Origin: Anaerolineae bacterium
GTDB taxonomy: Bacteria; Chloroflexota; Anaerolineae; Aggregatilineales; Phototrophicaceae
NCBI GenBank assembly: GCA_022822545.1
Contig: JAJEBE010000049.1
Span: 1-64,000, forward strand
DNA: 64,000 nucleotides
Direction: 5' to 3'
Position 1 is the stretch's first letter. Every line of letters begins with the position of its first letter. The notes below the pieces were generated by a model, which saw nothing but the letters and a program-made list of their open reading frames with translations, was not told the DNA's origin and made no database searches. The translations under genes were made by a program, and so were the position numbers. Shown here one piece after another: positions 1-9,500 of this stretch.

Positions 1-1
1 T

Positions 2-145
2 CCCGCCTATCGCATCAGCGGCTCGGCCGATATCACGCCGCGGATTTACGCGGTCGCGCGTGAACGAGACTGGGCGCTGCGGGAGTTGCGCCGAGACACG
101 GTCACGCTCGAGAGCTTTTTCAATCAACTGGCGACGACGGCATAG
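2..145 (+). CDS. ABC transporter ATP-binding protein, C-terminal end (partial)
   Basis: Only the last 47 codons are in the window, entering at the left edge and stopping at TAG 143-145. The tail ends in LESFFNQLAT, the position and style of the 'LEDVFLxLT' tail that closes many ABC-2-type ATPases (GldA/CcmA-like). No Walker or signature motif is visible because the catalytic part lies outside. The next gene, 9 bp downstream, is a matching ABC-2 permease/auxiliary protein, so this is inferred to be the ATPase of that transporter. The fragment alone would not identify the family without that context. Confidence 0.7.
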   Translation, partial: PAYRISGSADITPRIYAVARERDWALRELRRDTVTLESFFNQLATTA

Positions 146-154
146 GAGACTCTG

Positions 155-3055
155 ATGCGAAAAATACTCTCCGTCACGGGCAAAGAACTGAAGCTCTATT
201 TCGGGTCGCCGATGGCTTTGATCTTCGTCGGCGTCTTTCTGGTGTTGACGCTCTTTGTCTTCTTCTGGGTCGATTCGTTTTTCGCGCGCGGCATCGCCGA
301 TGTGCGGGCGCTTTTCGCCTGGATGCCGCTGCTGATGATCTTCTTGGTGTCGGCGCTGACGATGCACTTGTGGAGCCGCGAAGATGACAGCGGCAATTTG
401 CAGGTGCTGCTGACGATGCCGGTGCGCCTGGTAGAGTTGGTCGCGGGCAAGTTCCTTTCGGCGCTGGCTTTGGTGGCGCTGGCCCTGGGGTTGACGCTCT
501 TCCTGCCGATGACGGTTGCTTCGCTGGGTAACCTCGATTGGGGACCGGTCATCGGCGGTTACCTGGCCGCGCTTTTGCTGGCTTCAAGTTATATCGCCAT
601 AGGCATGTTTGTATCTTCGCGGACCGACAACCAACTGGTGGCGCTGATCGGCACAGCCGTCATTTGCGGCGTTTTTCAAGCGGTTGGCTCGCCCGTGATC
701 ACCGACTTGTTCGGCGCGACCACCGGCGATCTGCTGCGTCAGTTTGGCGCGGGCAGCCGTTTCGAGAGCATTGAGCGCGGCGTAATTGACTTGCGCGATC
801 TGGTCTACTATCTGTCGCTGACCATGTTCTTTCTGGCTTTGAACATCCTCTCGCTGGATAGCAAGCGTTGGAGCGTCGGGGCGCATTTGCGGGCGCACCG
901 TTTGAATGGCCGCGTCAGCCTAATCTTGATCGGGGCGAATCTGCTGGCGCTGAATCTGTTGATCGCGCCTTTGAGCGCGGCGCGTTTCGACTTGACGCAG
1001 TACAGCGAATACAGCTTGTCCGATGTGACGAAGAATCTGCTGGCGGACCTGGGCGAGCCGCTGTTGATTCGCGGCTATTTCAGCGAAGAGAGCCATCCGG
1101 CTCTGGCGCCGCTTGCGCCGCGGATCAAGGATACTTTGCTGGAATATCAACTGGCGGCGGGGGGCAAGCTGGAGTTGGAGTTTGTAGATCCCTTGACCAA
1201 CCCCGAGCTGGAGCGTGAGGCGAATCAGATCTACGGCATTCGTCCGACGCCGCTGCAAGTGAGCGACCGCGGCGGCTTATCGCTGGTTAATGTCTACTTT
1301 GACGTGCTGATCGCGTATGGCGACCAAACGGCGACGTTGAGCTTCGCCGATTTGATCGAAGTCGTTGAATCGCCGCTGGGCGTAGAGGTGCGGCTGCGCA
1401 ATCTGGAATACGATTTGACGAGCGCCATACAGCGCGCGGTTTACGGCTTCCAAAGTCTTGACGCGGTGCTGGCGGCTCTGGAAGGACCGGCGCGGCTGAC
1501 TCTTTACGTATCGTCGGCAACAATGCCTGAGATGATGCGCGAAGTGGATGAGACGATGCGGGAAGTGACGCAGGAGATCGCCGAGACGAATCCGGCCAAG
1601 GTCAGTTTCGAAGTTGTCGATATGTCGATGGCGGATGCGGGCATAAGCGAGCAGGAGCTTTTTGATCGCTATCAGATTCAGCCGGTCGCGACGAGTTTCT
1701 TCGCGGTTGAGACGTTTTACTTGCATCTTGTCATCGAGGCGGGCGCTGACATTCAGGTCATCTATCCCGCTGGCGAATTGAGTCGGGTTGAGATTCGCAA
1801 CGCGATTGAATCGTCCTTGAAGCGCTCCTCCGCCGGCTTCCTTAAGGTGATCGGCTTGTGGACGCCGCCAGCGCCGCCGCCCGATCAGTTCGGGCAGCAA
1901 TTGCCGAGCTTGCAGCAGTACGGCATCCTGGAAGATACGCTGCGCGAGAATTACGAATTGCGTCGCGTATCGCTCGATGAAGGACAGGTGGCGGCGGATG
2001 TTGATGTCTTGATATTGCTGTCGCCGCACAGCTTGACCGACAAGCAACGCTATGCGATTGACCAATACATTATGCGGGGCGGTTCGGTGATCGCGGCGGC
2101 GGGACGTTATCGTCTCGGCATTGATCCTTATGTCGGCAACTTGCTGCTGGATGTGAATGAAGACGGGATTGCAGAGATGCTGGCGAGTTATGGCGTCATC
2201 GTCGAGGACAGTCTGGTGATGGATTATCAGAATGCGCCCTTCCCGCTGCAGGTGCAGCGCGACCTGGGCGATATGGTGGTCACGGAGATTCAGGCGCTGG
2301 ATTATCCTTTCTTCATTGACGCGCGCCCAAACAAGATGGACTTTGACAGCCCGGTTGTTCAGGGCTTGCCCTTGTTGACCATGAGTTGGACGTCGCCCGT
2401 CACGGTCGATGAGGCGCTGTTGGAAGCCGGGCAAGTTAGCACTTTGGTCAGCTCAAGCGACGCCGCTTGGGAAACAACGGCGGCGAACCCGCAGCCGGAC
2501 CTGGAAATGTATCCTGATCTCGGTTTCCCGGTGGGCGAGGAATTGGCCTCCTATCCGCTGGCGGTGGCGGTCGAAGGGTCCTTCAGCAGCTATTTTGTGG
2601 ACCGTCCGTCGCCATTTGAAAGCGAAGACGAGGCCGATGACGGCAAGACGATCGGATTGATAGAACGCTCACCCAACAACACGCGCCTGGTGGTCTTGGG
2701 CAGCGCCGAATTTGTCAATGACAATGTCTACCAGATCTCGGCGAATTTCGGCGGGGATCGTTTCTTCAGCAATCTTCAATTGCTTGCCAACGCGATTGAC
2801 TGGTTCACGGAAGATCTGTCGCTGGCGTCAATCCGCGGGCGGGGCAGCACGGCGCGCATCCTGCCGCCGATAGACGAGAGCGCGCAGAACCGTTGGGTGA
2901 TGATCAATTATGCTGTCGCTATTATTGGCTTGTTGCTGATTGGGGGCGTCTGGCAAATTCAGCGGCGCGCCGAGCAGCCGATTCAGTTGATTCCGCCGAT
3001 GGCTGCGCCGGAGCCGGTGGCGCCCGCCGATGAATTGAGCGAAGGAGAAGCCTAA
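155..3055 (+). CDS. ABC-2 permease fused to Gldg-type auxiliary domain (GldF-GldG fusion)
   Basis: A 966-residue membrane protein. The first ~245 residues hold about six hydrophobic helices of an ABC-2 permease, starting near residue 17, with MHLWSREDDSGNLQVLLTMPV after the second helix as in GldF. A further helix near 250-275 leads into a long soluble part (~285-830) resembling the Gldg/ABC-transporter auxiliary domain, and a last helix lies near 910-930 before a short tail. In gliding Bacteroidetes GldF and GldG are separate chains; here both parts are one polypeptide. It follows an ATPase tail by 9 bp, and its stop overlaps the next start (TAATG), so the three genes look like one operon. 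Substrate is unknown; gliding is not implied, since this transporter type is common in non-gliding bacteria. Confidence 0.85.
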   Translation: MRKILSVTGKELKLYFGSPMALIFVGVFLVLTLFVFFWVDSFFARGIADVRALFAWMPLLMIFLVSALTMHLWSREDDSGNLQVLLTMPVRLVELVAGKFLSALALVALALGLTLFLPMTVASLGNLDWGPVIGGYLAALLLASSYIAIGMFVSSRTDNQLVALIGTAVICGVFQAVGSPVITDLFGATTGDLLRQFGAGSRFESIERGVIDLRDLVYYLSLTMFFLALNILSLDSKRWSVGAHLRAHRLNGRVSLILIGANLLALNLLIAPLSAARFDLTQYSEYSLSDVTKNLLADLGEPLLIRGYFSEESHPALAPLAPRIKDTLLEYQLAAGGKLELEFVDPLTNPELEREANQIYGIRPTPLQVSDRGGLSLVNVYFDVLIAYGDQTATLSFADLIEVVESPLGVEVRLRNLEYDLTSAIQRAVYGFQSLDAVLAALEGPARLTLYVSSATMPEMMREVDETMREVTQEIAETNPAKVSFEVVDMSMADAGISEQELFDRYQIQPVATSFFAVETFYLHLVIEAGADIQVIYPAGELSRVEIRNAIESSLKRSSAGFLKVIGLWTPPAPPPDQFGQQLPSLQQYGILEDTLRENYELRRVSLDEGQVAADVDVLILLSPHSLTDKQRYAIDQYIMRGGSVIAAAGRYRLGIDPYVGNLLLDVNEDGIAEMLASYGVIVEDSLVMDYQNAPFPLQVQRDLGDMVVTEIQALDYPFFIDARPNKMDFDSPVVQGLPLLTMSWTSPVTVDEALLEAGQVSTLVSSSDAAWETTAANPQPDLEMYPDLGFPVGEELASYPLAVAVEGSFSSYFVDRPSPFESEDEADDGKTIGLIERSPNNTRLVVLGSAEFVNDNVYQISANFGGDRFFSNLQLLANAIDWFTEDLSLASIRGRGSTARILPPIDESAQNRWVMINYAVAIIGLLLIGGVWQIQRRAEQPIQLIPPMAAPEPVAPADELSEGEA

Positions 3056-4098
3056 TGTTGAACCGAAGCAATCTTTTCCTGGCGGCGCTTTTGCTGGCGC
3101 AGATCGTCCTGATAGCCATCTCGGCGCTTCTCACAGGTGGCGCGGAGGAAAGAGCGGTTCAGCCGATACTTGCAAAGATGGCGGCAACTGATGTGGAGCG
3201 CGTCACAATCACCGATGACCTCGACAATGAGATGATCTTCGCGCGCAGCGCCGGGGGTTGGGTTTTGCCGGAGGCCGATAACTTCCCGCTCGATAGCGAG
3301 AAAGTCGATGAGATTCTGGACAAGCTGGCCAGTCTGAATACGCGGCGGCTGGTGGCGTCGAATCCGGCGAATTACGCTCGCCTGGAGGTCAAGGAGGATG
3401 AATTCCGCCGTCGAGTCGAATTGGAAGGCGCTGGCTCGGCAACGGTGCTGTACCTGGGCGGCAGCGGCGGAGTGGACACGGTCTACGCGCGGCGCGCCGA
3501 CGATGAGGCGGTCTACCTCGGCAGCGGATTGAATTCTTGGGAGCTGTCGACGCAGGTGTCCACTTGGCTGGACGCGACCTATGTGAATGTGCCTCTGGAT
3601 GATGTGCTTGAGATAAGCGTCCAAAATACCGGGGGAAGCTTCACATTCGCGCGCGATGGCGAGGACTGGTCTTACGCCGGCTTGAGCGAGGGTGATGTAT
3701 TTGAAGATACCAAGATCCCTATTATCCTCAGAAACGCGGCGAGCATCCGAATACTGGAGCCTTTGAGCCTGACCCCGAAGGACGAGTTCGAACTGGATCC
3801 GCCGGCAGCCGTGGTCGAGGTCAGGTATCGTCAGCGGGTGGAAGACGAGACGCTGGCAACCGACGAAAGCGACGAGACCGAAGCAGCGGACGATGAAGCC
3901 GTAGAAGTCGAGATTGAATACAAGGAAGCCAGCTACAGCTTGATCTTTGGCGCGGCCTTGCAGGATAGCGGTATCGTCATGAAGTCGTCGGATGCCGAGT
4001 ACTATGTGCTGGTGCGGGACACGATCTTCAACGCCTTTAATGACCTCAAACATGATGATTTGGTGAAGGCGCCGGAGGCAGAGCCTGAGAGCGAGTGA
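3055..4098 (+). CDS. DUF4340 domain-containing protein
   Basis: A 347-residue protein with one N-terminal hydrophobic segment (~5-25) that could be a signal anchor, followed by an extracytoplasmic beta-rich region. The part with ERVTITDDLDNEMIFARSAGGW and FPLDSEKVDEILDKLASL matches the DUF4340 pattern, a family that repeatedly follows GldG-type genes. Residues ~265-290 are a very acidic low-complexity stretch (DETLATDESDETEAADDEAVE) likely to be a linker. The ATG overlaps the previous stop by one base, so translation is probably coupled. A terminator hairpin follows at 4133. Function is unknown; it is probably the accessory part of the same ABC-2 transporter. Confidence 0.8.
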   Translation: MLNRSNLFLAALLLAQIVLIAISALLTGGAEERAVQPILAKMAATDVERVTITDDLDNEMIFARSAGGWVLPEADNFPLDSEKVDEILDKLASLNTRRLVASNPANYARLEVKEDEFRRRVELEGAGSATVLYLGGSGGVDTVYARRADDEAVYLGSGLNSWELSTQVSTWLDATYVNVPLDDVLEISVQNTGGSFTFARDGEDWSYAGLSEGDVFEDTKIPIILRNAASIRILEPLSLTPKDEFELDPPAAVVEVRYRQRVEDETLATDESDETEAADDEAVEVEIEYKEASYSLIFGAALQDSGIVMKSSDAEYYVLVRDTIFNAFNDLKHDDLVKAPEAEPESE

Positions 4099-4132
4099 GC
4101 CGAGGGGCCAACAAGGTTATACCGTACTGCAG

Positions 4133-4159
4133 GCTGTTCCAAATACGGGAGCAGCTTTT
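4133..4159 (+). terminator. Rho-independent terminator after the ABC-2 operon
   Basis: GCTGTTCC pairs with GGAGCAGC (8 bp, one G-U) around a 7-base loop and is followed by TTTTC. It lies 35 bp after the DUF4340 stop and before the glyQS promoter, so it separates the two transcription units. Confidence 0.65.
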
Positions 4160-4201
4160 CTATATGTCCGCGCCGCCCTCGTTAATTCGCTCGGCCGCTC
4201 A

Positions 4202-4207
4202 TATAAT
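4202..4207 (+). promoter_or_regulatory. -10 box candidate for glyQS
   Basis: A perfect TATAAT lies 40 bp before the glyQS ATG. No good -35 hexamer is visible at 16-18 bp, so only the -10 is called. A Shine-Dalgarno AAGGA lies just before the ATG at 4247. Confidence 0.45.
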
Positions 4208-4246
4208 GACCACCGTCTCTAGCCGATAAACAGACTAAGGACAGTT

Positions 4247-7246
4247 ATGGCAGCGCCTTTGACATTCCAGCAAGTCATCTTGAAATTGCACCAATTTTGG
4301 GCGGCGCAGGGCTGCCTGATCTGGGAGCCTTACAACGTTCAGTTGGGCGCGGGCACCGGCAACCCGGCGACGACATTGCGCGTGCTGGGCCCGGAGCCCT
4401 GGCGCGTGGCTTATGTGGAGCCGACGGTGCGGCCCGATGACGGGCGCTTTGGCGAGAATCCCAATCGGATGCAGAAGTATTATCAGTATCAGGTGATATT
4501 GAAACCGGACCCGGGCAATCCGCAAGAGTTATACCTGGCGTCGCTGGAAGCGCTGGGCATCAAGGCGCGCGAGCATGACATTCGCTTTGTCGAAGACAAT
4601 TGGGAGTCGCCGGCCTTGGGCGCCTGGGGGTTGGGCTGGGAAGTCTGGCTGGACGGGCAAGAGATCACGCAGTTCACCTATTTTCAGCAGGCGGGCGGCA
4701 TGACGCTCGATCCCGTCAGCGTGGAGATCACTTACGGCGTGGAGCGGATCGTGCTGGCTTTGCAAGGTAAGGACTCGGCTTGGGACATCGACTGGCTGGA
4801 CGGCGTCAACTACGGCGATGTGATGTTCAACGAAGAGGTGGAGCACTGTCGCTATTATTTCGATGTCGCCGATGTGGATGCCCTGAAGCTGGTCTATGAC
4901 ACCTATGAGCGGGAGTATGCGCGGGCGCTGGAGGGCGATGCGCTGATCTCGGCTTATGACTACGTGCTAAAGTGCAGTCATCTGTTTAACGTGCTGGATA
5001 CGCGCGGGGCGATCGGCGTGACCGAGCGAGCGACTTATTTTCGGCGCATGCGGGAGATGACGCGGACGATCGCGAAGCAGTATGTGGCGCAGCGTGAGAC
5101 GCTGGGCTACCCGCTGATGAAAATGGCGGAGAAATGGCCCGGCGCTGAGTTGCAGGTGGCGGGCGAGCCGCCGCCGGCGCCGACGGAAGCGGCGGATATA
5201 TTGATCGAGATCGGCGTGGAAGAGATGCCGGCCGATGATGTGGAGGCTTCGCGTAGGCAGTTGAGCGCACATGCTAAAGGTCTATTTGATGACCTACTTC
5301 TTACGTTTGAGAGCCTTAAAACGTATTCCACACCACGACGGATTGTCGTCATAGCTCGCAATGTCTCTCCGAGGCAAGTGGTAGAGAAGTTCTGGGCGAA
5401 GGGCCCGCCGGCCGATCGAGCGTTCGACGCCGATGGTCAGCCGACAAAGGCAGCAGAGGGATTCGCGCGCAGTAAGGGTGTACACGTCGCTAATCTAGTC
5501 GAAAAAACAATCGACGGCGGACGTTATGTCATGGCGGAAGTGTTCCCTGTAAGTCGCACTGCACTAGAAGCGCTTAGTGAAGTCCTGCCAGATTTCATCG
5601 CCTTTATCAGATTCGACAAGTCAATGCGCTGGAACGCGTCCGGCGTCCCTTTTTCGCGGCCGATTCGCTGGATTGTCGCGCTATTCGGCGAGGCTGTGAT
5701 TCCATTTGAGTTCGCGGGCCTGGCAAGTGGAAATGCGACGTACGGCTTGCGCCCACTGGGTTCGCCGCGGATAGAAGTCGATGGCCGGCAGAATTACGAG
5801 GATGAGCTGCGAAGGCAAGGCATCTTGCTCGATTCTGTCGAACGCCGTGCTGTGATACGGCAGCAAATCGACGCCTTGGCGGCGGAAGTCGGCGGTAAAA
5901 TTCCGGATGACGATGCGCTTTTGGCGGAAGTGACCAACCTGGTGGAAGCGCCGACGGCTTTTCGCGGCGAGTTCGACCGCGGCTTCCTCGCCTTGCCGCG
6001 CGATGTCTTGGTCACGGTCATGCGCAAGCATCAGCGCTATTTCGCCGTTGAGGATGCTGATGGCGAATTAATGAATTATTTCATCGCCGTGCGCAATGGG
6101 GACGATCAACATATTGACAAGGTAATTCACGGCAACGAGCAGGTGCTGCGCGCTCGTTTCTCAGACGCCCGCTTTTTCTTCGAGGCGGATATCAAGAAGC
6201 CCTTGCGAGAATACTTGACACGCTTGGAGACTTTGACGTTTCAAGCGGAACTGGGCTCAATGCGGGCGAAGAATGACCGCGTCGCGGCGACGGTCCAAGA
6301 TCTGGGCGAGTTACTGGGCTATGATGCGGAAGTTACCGCCGTAGCTCGTGAAGCGGCGCAACTGGTCAAGGCCGATTTAGCGACCAGCATGGTGGTTGAA
6401 ATGACATCGCTGCAGGGTGTCATGGGGCGCGAGTACGCCCGGCGAGAAGGGATTGATCCGGCGGTCGCCGAGGCTATTCGCGAGCATTGGCTGCCGGATG
6501 GCGTGGACGATGCCTTGCCGGCTTCGCGACCGGGGCAATTGTTGGCGCTGGCTGATAAGCTGGACAGCTTGGTCGGGCTGATCGCGGTTGGGCTGGCGCC
6601 CAAATCGACATCGGATCCATTTGGTCTGCGGCGCTCGGCGCTCGGCATCATTCGGATACTTGTGGAAGCGGATATCCAGATTGACCTGCGTACTTCGATT
6701 AAGCGTGTCTCGGAAAGCCAACCGGTTCCCGTCAGCATGAATGTGAAGCAGGGAGTGTTTGATTTTGTCAAAACCCGCCTCGAGAGTTGGTTGACTGAAA
6801 ACGCTTCCGCGTCTCGAGATGTCATCAGGGCGGTATTGACGGAGCAAGCGCAGAATCCGGCGGGGGCAGCCAGAGGCGTGACGGATTTAGCGGCCTGGGT
6901 GCAGCGGGATAACTGGGAAGCGCTGCTCGACAGTTTCGCGCGTTGCGTCCGGATTACGTGCGAGGAGAGGGCCCGAAGCGTCAATCCGGCCGCATTTTGT
7001 GAGCCGGCGGAGCATGAACTGTATCAGGCCTATCTGGCGGCGACAGACTGTGCCGATCAGTCGCTTGACGTTGACGCGTTTCTGTCAAGGTTTCAGTCGA
7101 TGGCGCCGGCGGTGACAAACTTCTTTGACAAGGTTCTGGTACACACCGATGACCTTGCGCTGCGCAACAATCGAATCGCCTTGCTTCAACGCATCAGCGC
7201 GATGCAGGACGGCAAGGCAGATCTCAGCGAGCTGGAGAATTTCTAG
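4247..7246 (+). CDS. glyQS: Glycine--tRNA ligase, fused alpha and beta subunits
   Basis: One 999-residue chain that charges tRNA-Gly with glycine. Residues 1 to ~300 are the catalytic alpha subunit: [36 protein letters not shown] and [18 protein letters not shown] align with GlyQ motifs. A short linker (~300-315) leads to the beta part starting at [12 protein letters not shown], with the HD-like and C-terminal anticodon-binding regions to the end. Most bacteria using this enzyme type encode glyQ and glyS separately; fusions are known in some lineages. Bases ~5262-5640 use CTA, CTT, TCA and CCA codons that are rare in the rest of the gene (see findings). ATG 4247 has an AAGGA Shine-Dalgarno. 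Confidence 0.97.
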   Translation: MAAPLTFQQVILKLHQFWAAQGCLIWEPYNVQLGAGTGNPATTLRVLGPEPWRVAYVEPTVRPDDGRFGENPNRMQKYYQYQVILKPDPGNPQELYLASLEALGIKAREHDIRFVEDNWESPALGAWGLGWEVWLDGQEITQFTYFQQAGGMTLDPVSVEITYGVERIVLALQGKDSAWDIDWLDGVNYGDVMFNEEVEHCRYYFDVADVDALKLVYDTYEREYARALEGDALISAYDYVLKCSHLFNVLDTRGAIGVTERATYFRRMREMTRTIAKQYVAQRETLGYPLMKMAEKWPGAELQVAGEPPPAPTEAADILIEIGVEEMPADDVEASRRQLSAHAKGLFDDLLLTFESLKTYSTPRRIVVIARNVSPRQVVEKFWAKGPPADRAFDADGQPTKAAEGFARSKGVHVANLVEKTIDGGRYVMAEVFPVSRTALEALSEVLPDFIAFIRFDKSMRWNASGVPFSRPIRWIVALFGEAVIPFEFAGLASGNATYGLRPLGSPRIEVDGRQNYEDELRRQGILLDSVERRAVIRQQIDALAAEVGGKIPDDDALLAEVTNLVEAPTAFRGEFDRGFLALPRDVLVTVMRKHQRYFAVEDADGELMNYFIAVRNGDDQHIDKVIHGNEQVLRARFSDARFFFEADIKKPLREYLTRLETLTFQAELGSMRAKNDRVAATVQDLGELLGYDAEVTAVAREAAQLVKADLATSMVVEMTSLQGVMGREYARREGIDPAVAEAIREHWLPDGVDDALPASRPGQLLALADKLDSLVGLIAVGLAPKSTSDPFGLRRSALGIIRILVEADIQIDLRTSIKRVSESQPVPVSMNVKQGVFDFVKTRLESWLTENASASRDVIRAVLTEQAQNPAGAARGVTDLAAWVQRDNWEALLDSFARCVRITCEERARSVNPAAFCEPAEHELYQAYLAATDCADQSLDVDAFLSRFQSMAPAVTNFFDKVLVHTDDLALRNNRIALLQRISAMQDGKADLSELENF

Positions 7247-7365
7247 CGCGGAGTTGCTGCTGTTTTATCCGCTGCCGTGGCCCGCGGATCACATTGCGCC
7301 AGCTTTGTATAATTCTTACAACATGTTGGCGAGACGAATTTATGGTAGATGTTTTCACTCGCTAC

Positions 7366-7371
7366 TATAAT
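7366..7371 (+). promoter_or_regulatory. -10 box candidate for dnaG
   Basis: TATAAT lies 32 bp before the dnaG GTG. A second TATAAT lies at 7308-7313. Neither has a convincing -35 at the right spacing, so this is a weak call on position and sequence of the -10 only. Confidence 0.4.
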
Positions 7372-7403
7372 TTAGACGCCGATCAATTGAGGAGCGCCGG
7401 CCC

Positions 7404-9449
7404 GTGTCCGTGACGGACGAGATCAAGTCCCGCATCGACATTGTGAGCTATGTGCAGCGTTATGCGCCGGGGCTTAAGAAAGCCGGGCGCAACCACAAGG
7501 CTTGCTGTCCCTTCCATAACGAGAAGACGCCGTCCTTCGTAGTAAACCCGGCGCGGCAGACTTGGCACTGCTTTGGCGCTTGCGCTGAAGGCGGCGATCT
7601 CTTCACCTTTGCGCAGAAAATGCACGGCTGGGATTTCAAAGAAGCGCTGCGGGAATTGGCGCATGAGGCGGGTGTTCAGCTCAAGGCGCAGACGCCGGAG
7701 CAGAAGAGCCGCAGCGAACGCCAGGATGTATTGCGTGGCATAGTCGCCAGCGCCGCCGAGTTCTATCAGCGGACATTGCATCGAGGGGCGGGGACGAAGG
7801 CGCTGGTTTATTTGCGCGACAAGCGTGGCTTGAAAAGCGAGACCGTAGACGAATTCCAACTCGGCTATGCGCCGGAGAGTTGGGATTTTATGCTGCGGTC
7901 GCTGCGCCAGTTGGGCCACAGCGACGATGACATCGTCGAAGTCGGGTTGGCCGTCCGCAATGAGAATGGTCGCGTTTACGATCGCTTCCGCAATCGTTTG
8001 ATGTTTCCCATCCGCGATGATCGTGGACGTGTAGTCGGTTTTGGCGGCCGGGCGCTTGGCGCTGATGAGACGGCAAAATACATAAATTCGCCGCAGTCGG
8101 CGATATTTGACAAGAGCCGCTTGCTCTACGGTTTGGATTTAGGCAAGTCCGCCATTCGCGAGCGCGGGACTGTAGTGATCGTCGAAGGGTATATGGATGT
8201 GATTCAGGCGCATCAGGCGGGCTACGCCGATGTCGTCGCGCAGATGGGCACGGCGATGACGGAACCGCAGTTGCGGCTGGTTGCACCGCGATTCGCGAAG
8301 CGAATTGTATTGGCGCTGGATGCGGACGATGCCGGGCAAAATGCCGCGCGCCGCAGCCTGGAGGTGGCGCGGGACGCGCTGGCGCGAGATTATGCGGGCA
8401 AGCTCGCGATCGATATTGGCATCTTGCGTGTGCCGGCGGGCAAAGACCCGGACGATTACTTAAGAGAATCGCCGCAGGGCTGGGCCTCGCTGGTTGATCA
8501 GGCGCAAGGCGTCGCCGATTTCGTAATCGACATGGAGACGGCATCGCTGCCTGCCGATGCGAGCGTGCCAGTGCGTCAAGCCCTGGCGAAATCGATATTG
8601 CCGATCTTGCAGGCATCGGAGAACAACGTATACCGGCAAGAGAATATTCAGAAGCTGGCACGGCGGTTGCGCGTCAATGAGCGCGACATGCTGGCCTGGA
8701 TGCAGGAGCAGACTCGGGCCGATGCCAGGCGTACGCGACGGGCGGCGGAACCTCAGCAGCCATCGGAGCCGCCACCGGAGTACTGGGATAACGAATACGC
8801 TCTTGAATCGGCTGATGCCGCCGAGCTCGCCGAACCTTCCGCGATTGACGCGGGTATCCCGGCGCGGTCGCTCAAGCGCGCCATTGAAGCTTATTGCTTG
8901 AGTGTTTTGCTCAAGGAACCGAACTGGCTGTATCAGGTAAACAGGAAGTTGCGCGAGTTGGCTGGCGATGACGAAGCGCTCCTGGCCGGCCCCTTGCGCG
9001 AGTTGTGCGCCGACGACTTCACACAGAGCAACTACCGCGCGCTGATGATTTATTTGCAGGACTCGATGGCGCAGGACGATATGGAGCCGCTGGAATATCT
9101 CGCTAAAATTGTCGACGAGGAATTGCGCCCGGAACTCAGCGCGCTGCTGGTTGATGAGCCCGAGACGATAGCCGAACGGATTCGAGGCAACTTTCGGGTC
9201 GACTTAAACGATATACTCAGAAAGGGCGTTCGCCGGGGGCGGCCGGGCGTGAACGCGCGGGAGGAACTGGTCTGTCGCGCGCTGCAATTGCGCCTTGAGC
9301 GGCTGGAATATGAACGCGTGGAGATGCAATACCTGCACGAAGAGGCTGAGGCCGAATCACTGGCCGATGACAATCAGCGAAGCCAAATCGCCGAGAAGAT
9401 CATGCTGTCAATGCGGGCGAAAGCTCGAATCAATCTGGCGGTTAGCTAG
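7404..9449 (+). CDS. dnaG: DNA primase
   Basis: A 681-residue primase that makes RNA primers at the replication fork. The N-terminal CHC2 zinc finger is clear (CCPFHNEKTPSF ... WHCFGAC, residues ~33-65). The Toprim core has IVEGYMDVI (~258) and LALDADDAG (~302), the acidic metal-binding residues. The C-terminal part (~430-681) would contain the helicase-binding domain and is longer than in E. coli DnaG (581 residues), with an acidic/Pro-rich linker near 445-485. The GTG start has GAGGAG nine bases upstream. rpoD follows 45 bp later, the dnaG-rpoD order seen in many bacteria. Confidence 0.96.
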   Translation: MSVTDEIKSRIDIVSYVQRYAPGLKKAGRNHKACCPFHNEKTPSFVVNPARQTWHCFGACAEGGDLFTFAQKMHGWDFKEALRELAHEAGVQLKAQTPEQKSRSERQDVLRGIVASAAEFYQRTLHRGAGTKALVYLRDKRGLKSETVDEFQLGYAPESWDFMLRSLRQLGHSDDDIVEVGLAVRNENGRVYDRFRNRLMFPIRDDRGRVVGFGGRALGADETAKYINSPQSAIFDKSRLLYGLDLGKSAIRERGTVVIVEGYMDVIQAHQAGYADVVAQMGTAMTEPQLRLVAPRFAKRIVLALDADDAGQNAARRSLEVARDALARDYAGKLAIDIGILRVPAGKDPDDYLRESPQGWASLVDQAQGVADFVIDMETASLPADASVPVRQALAKSILPILQASENNVYRQENIQKLARRLRVNERDMLAWMQEQTRADARRTRRAAEPQQPSEPPPEYWDNEYALESADAAELAEPSAIDAGIPARSLKRAIEAYCLSVLLKEPNWLYQVNRKLRELAGDDEALLAGPLRELCADDFTQSNYRALMIYLQDSMAQDDMEPLEYLAKIVDEELRPELSALLVDEPETIAERIRGNFRVDLNDILRKGVRRGRPGVNAREELVCRALQLRLERLEYERVEMQYLHEEAEAESLADDNQRSQIAEKIMLSMRAKARINLAVS

Positions 9450-9500
9450 CGCGCATTTCCTTTATGGCGAACGATCATTGCGGATAAGAGGAAGTTGAAA

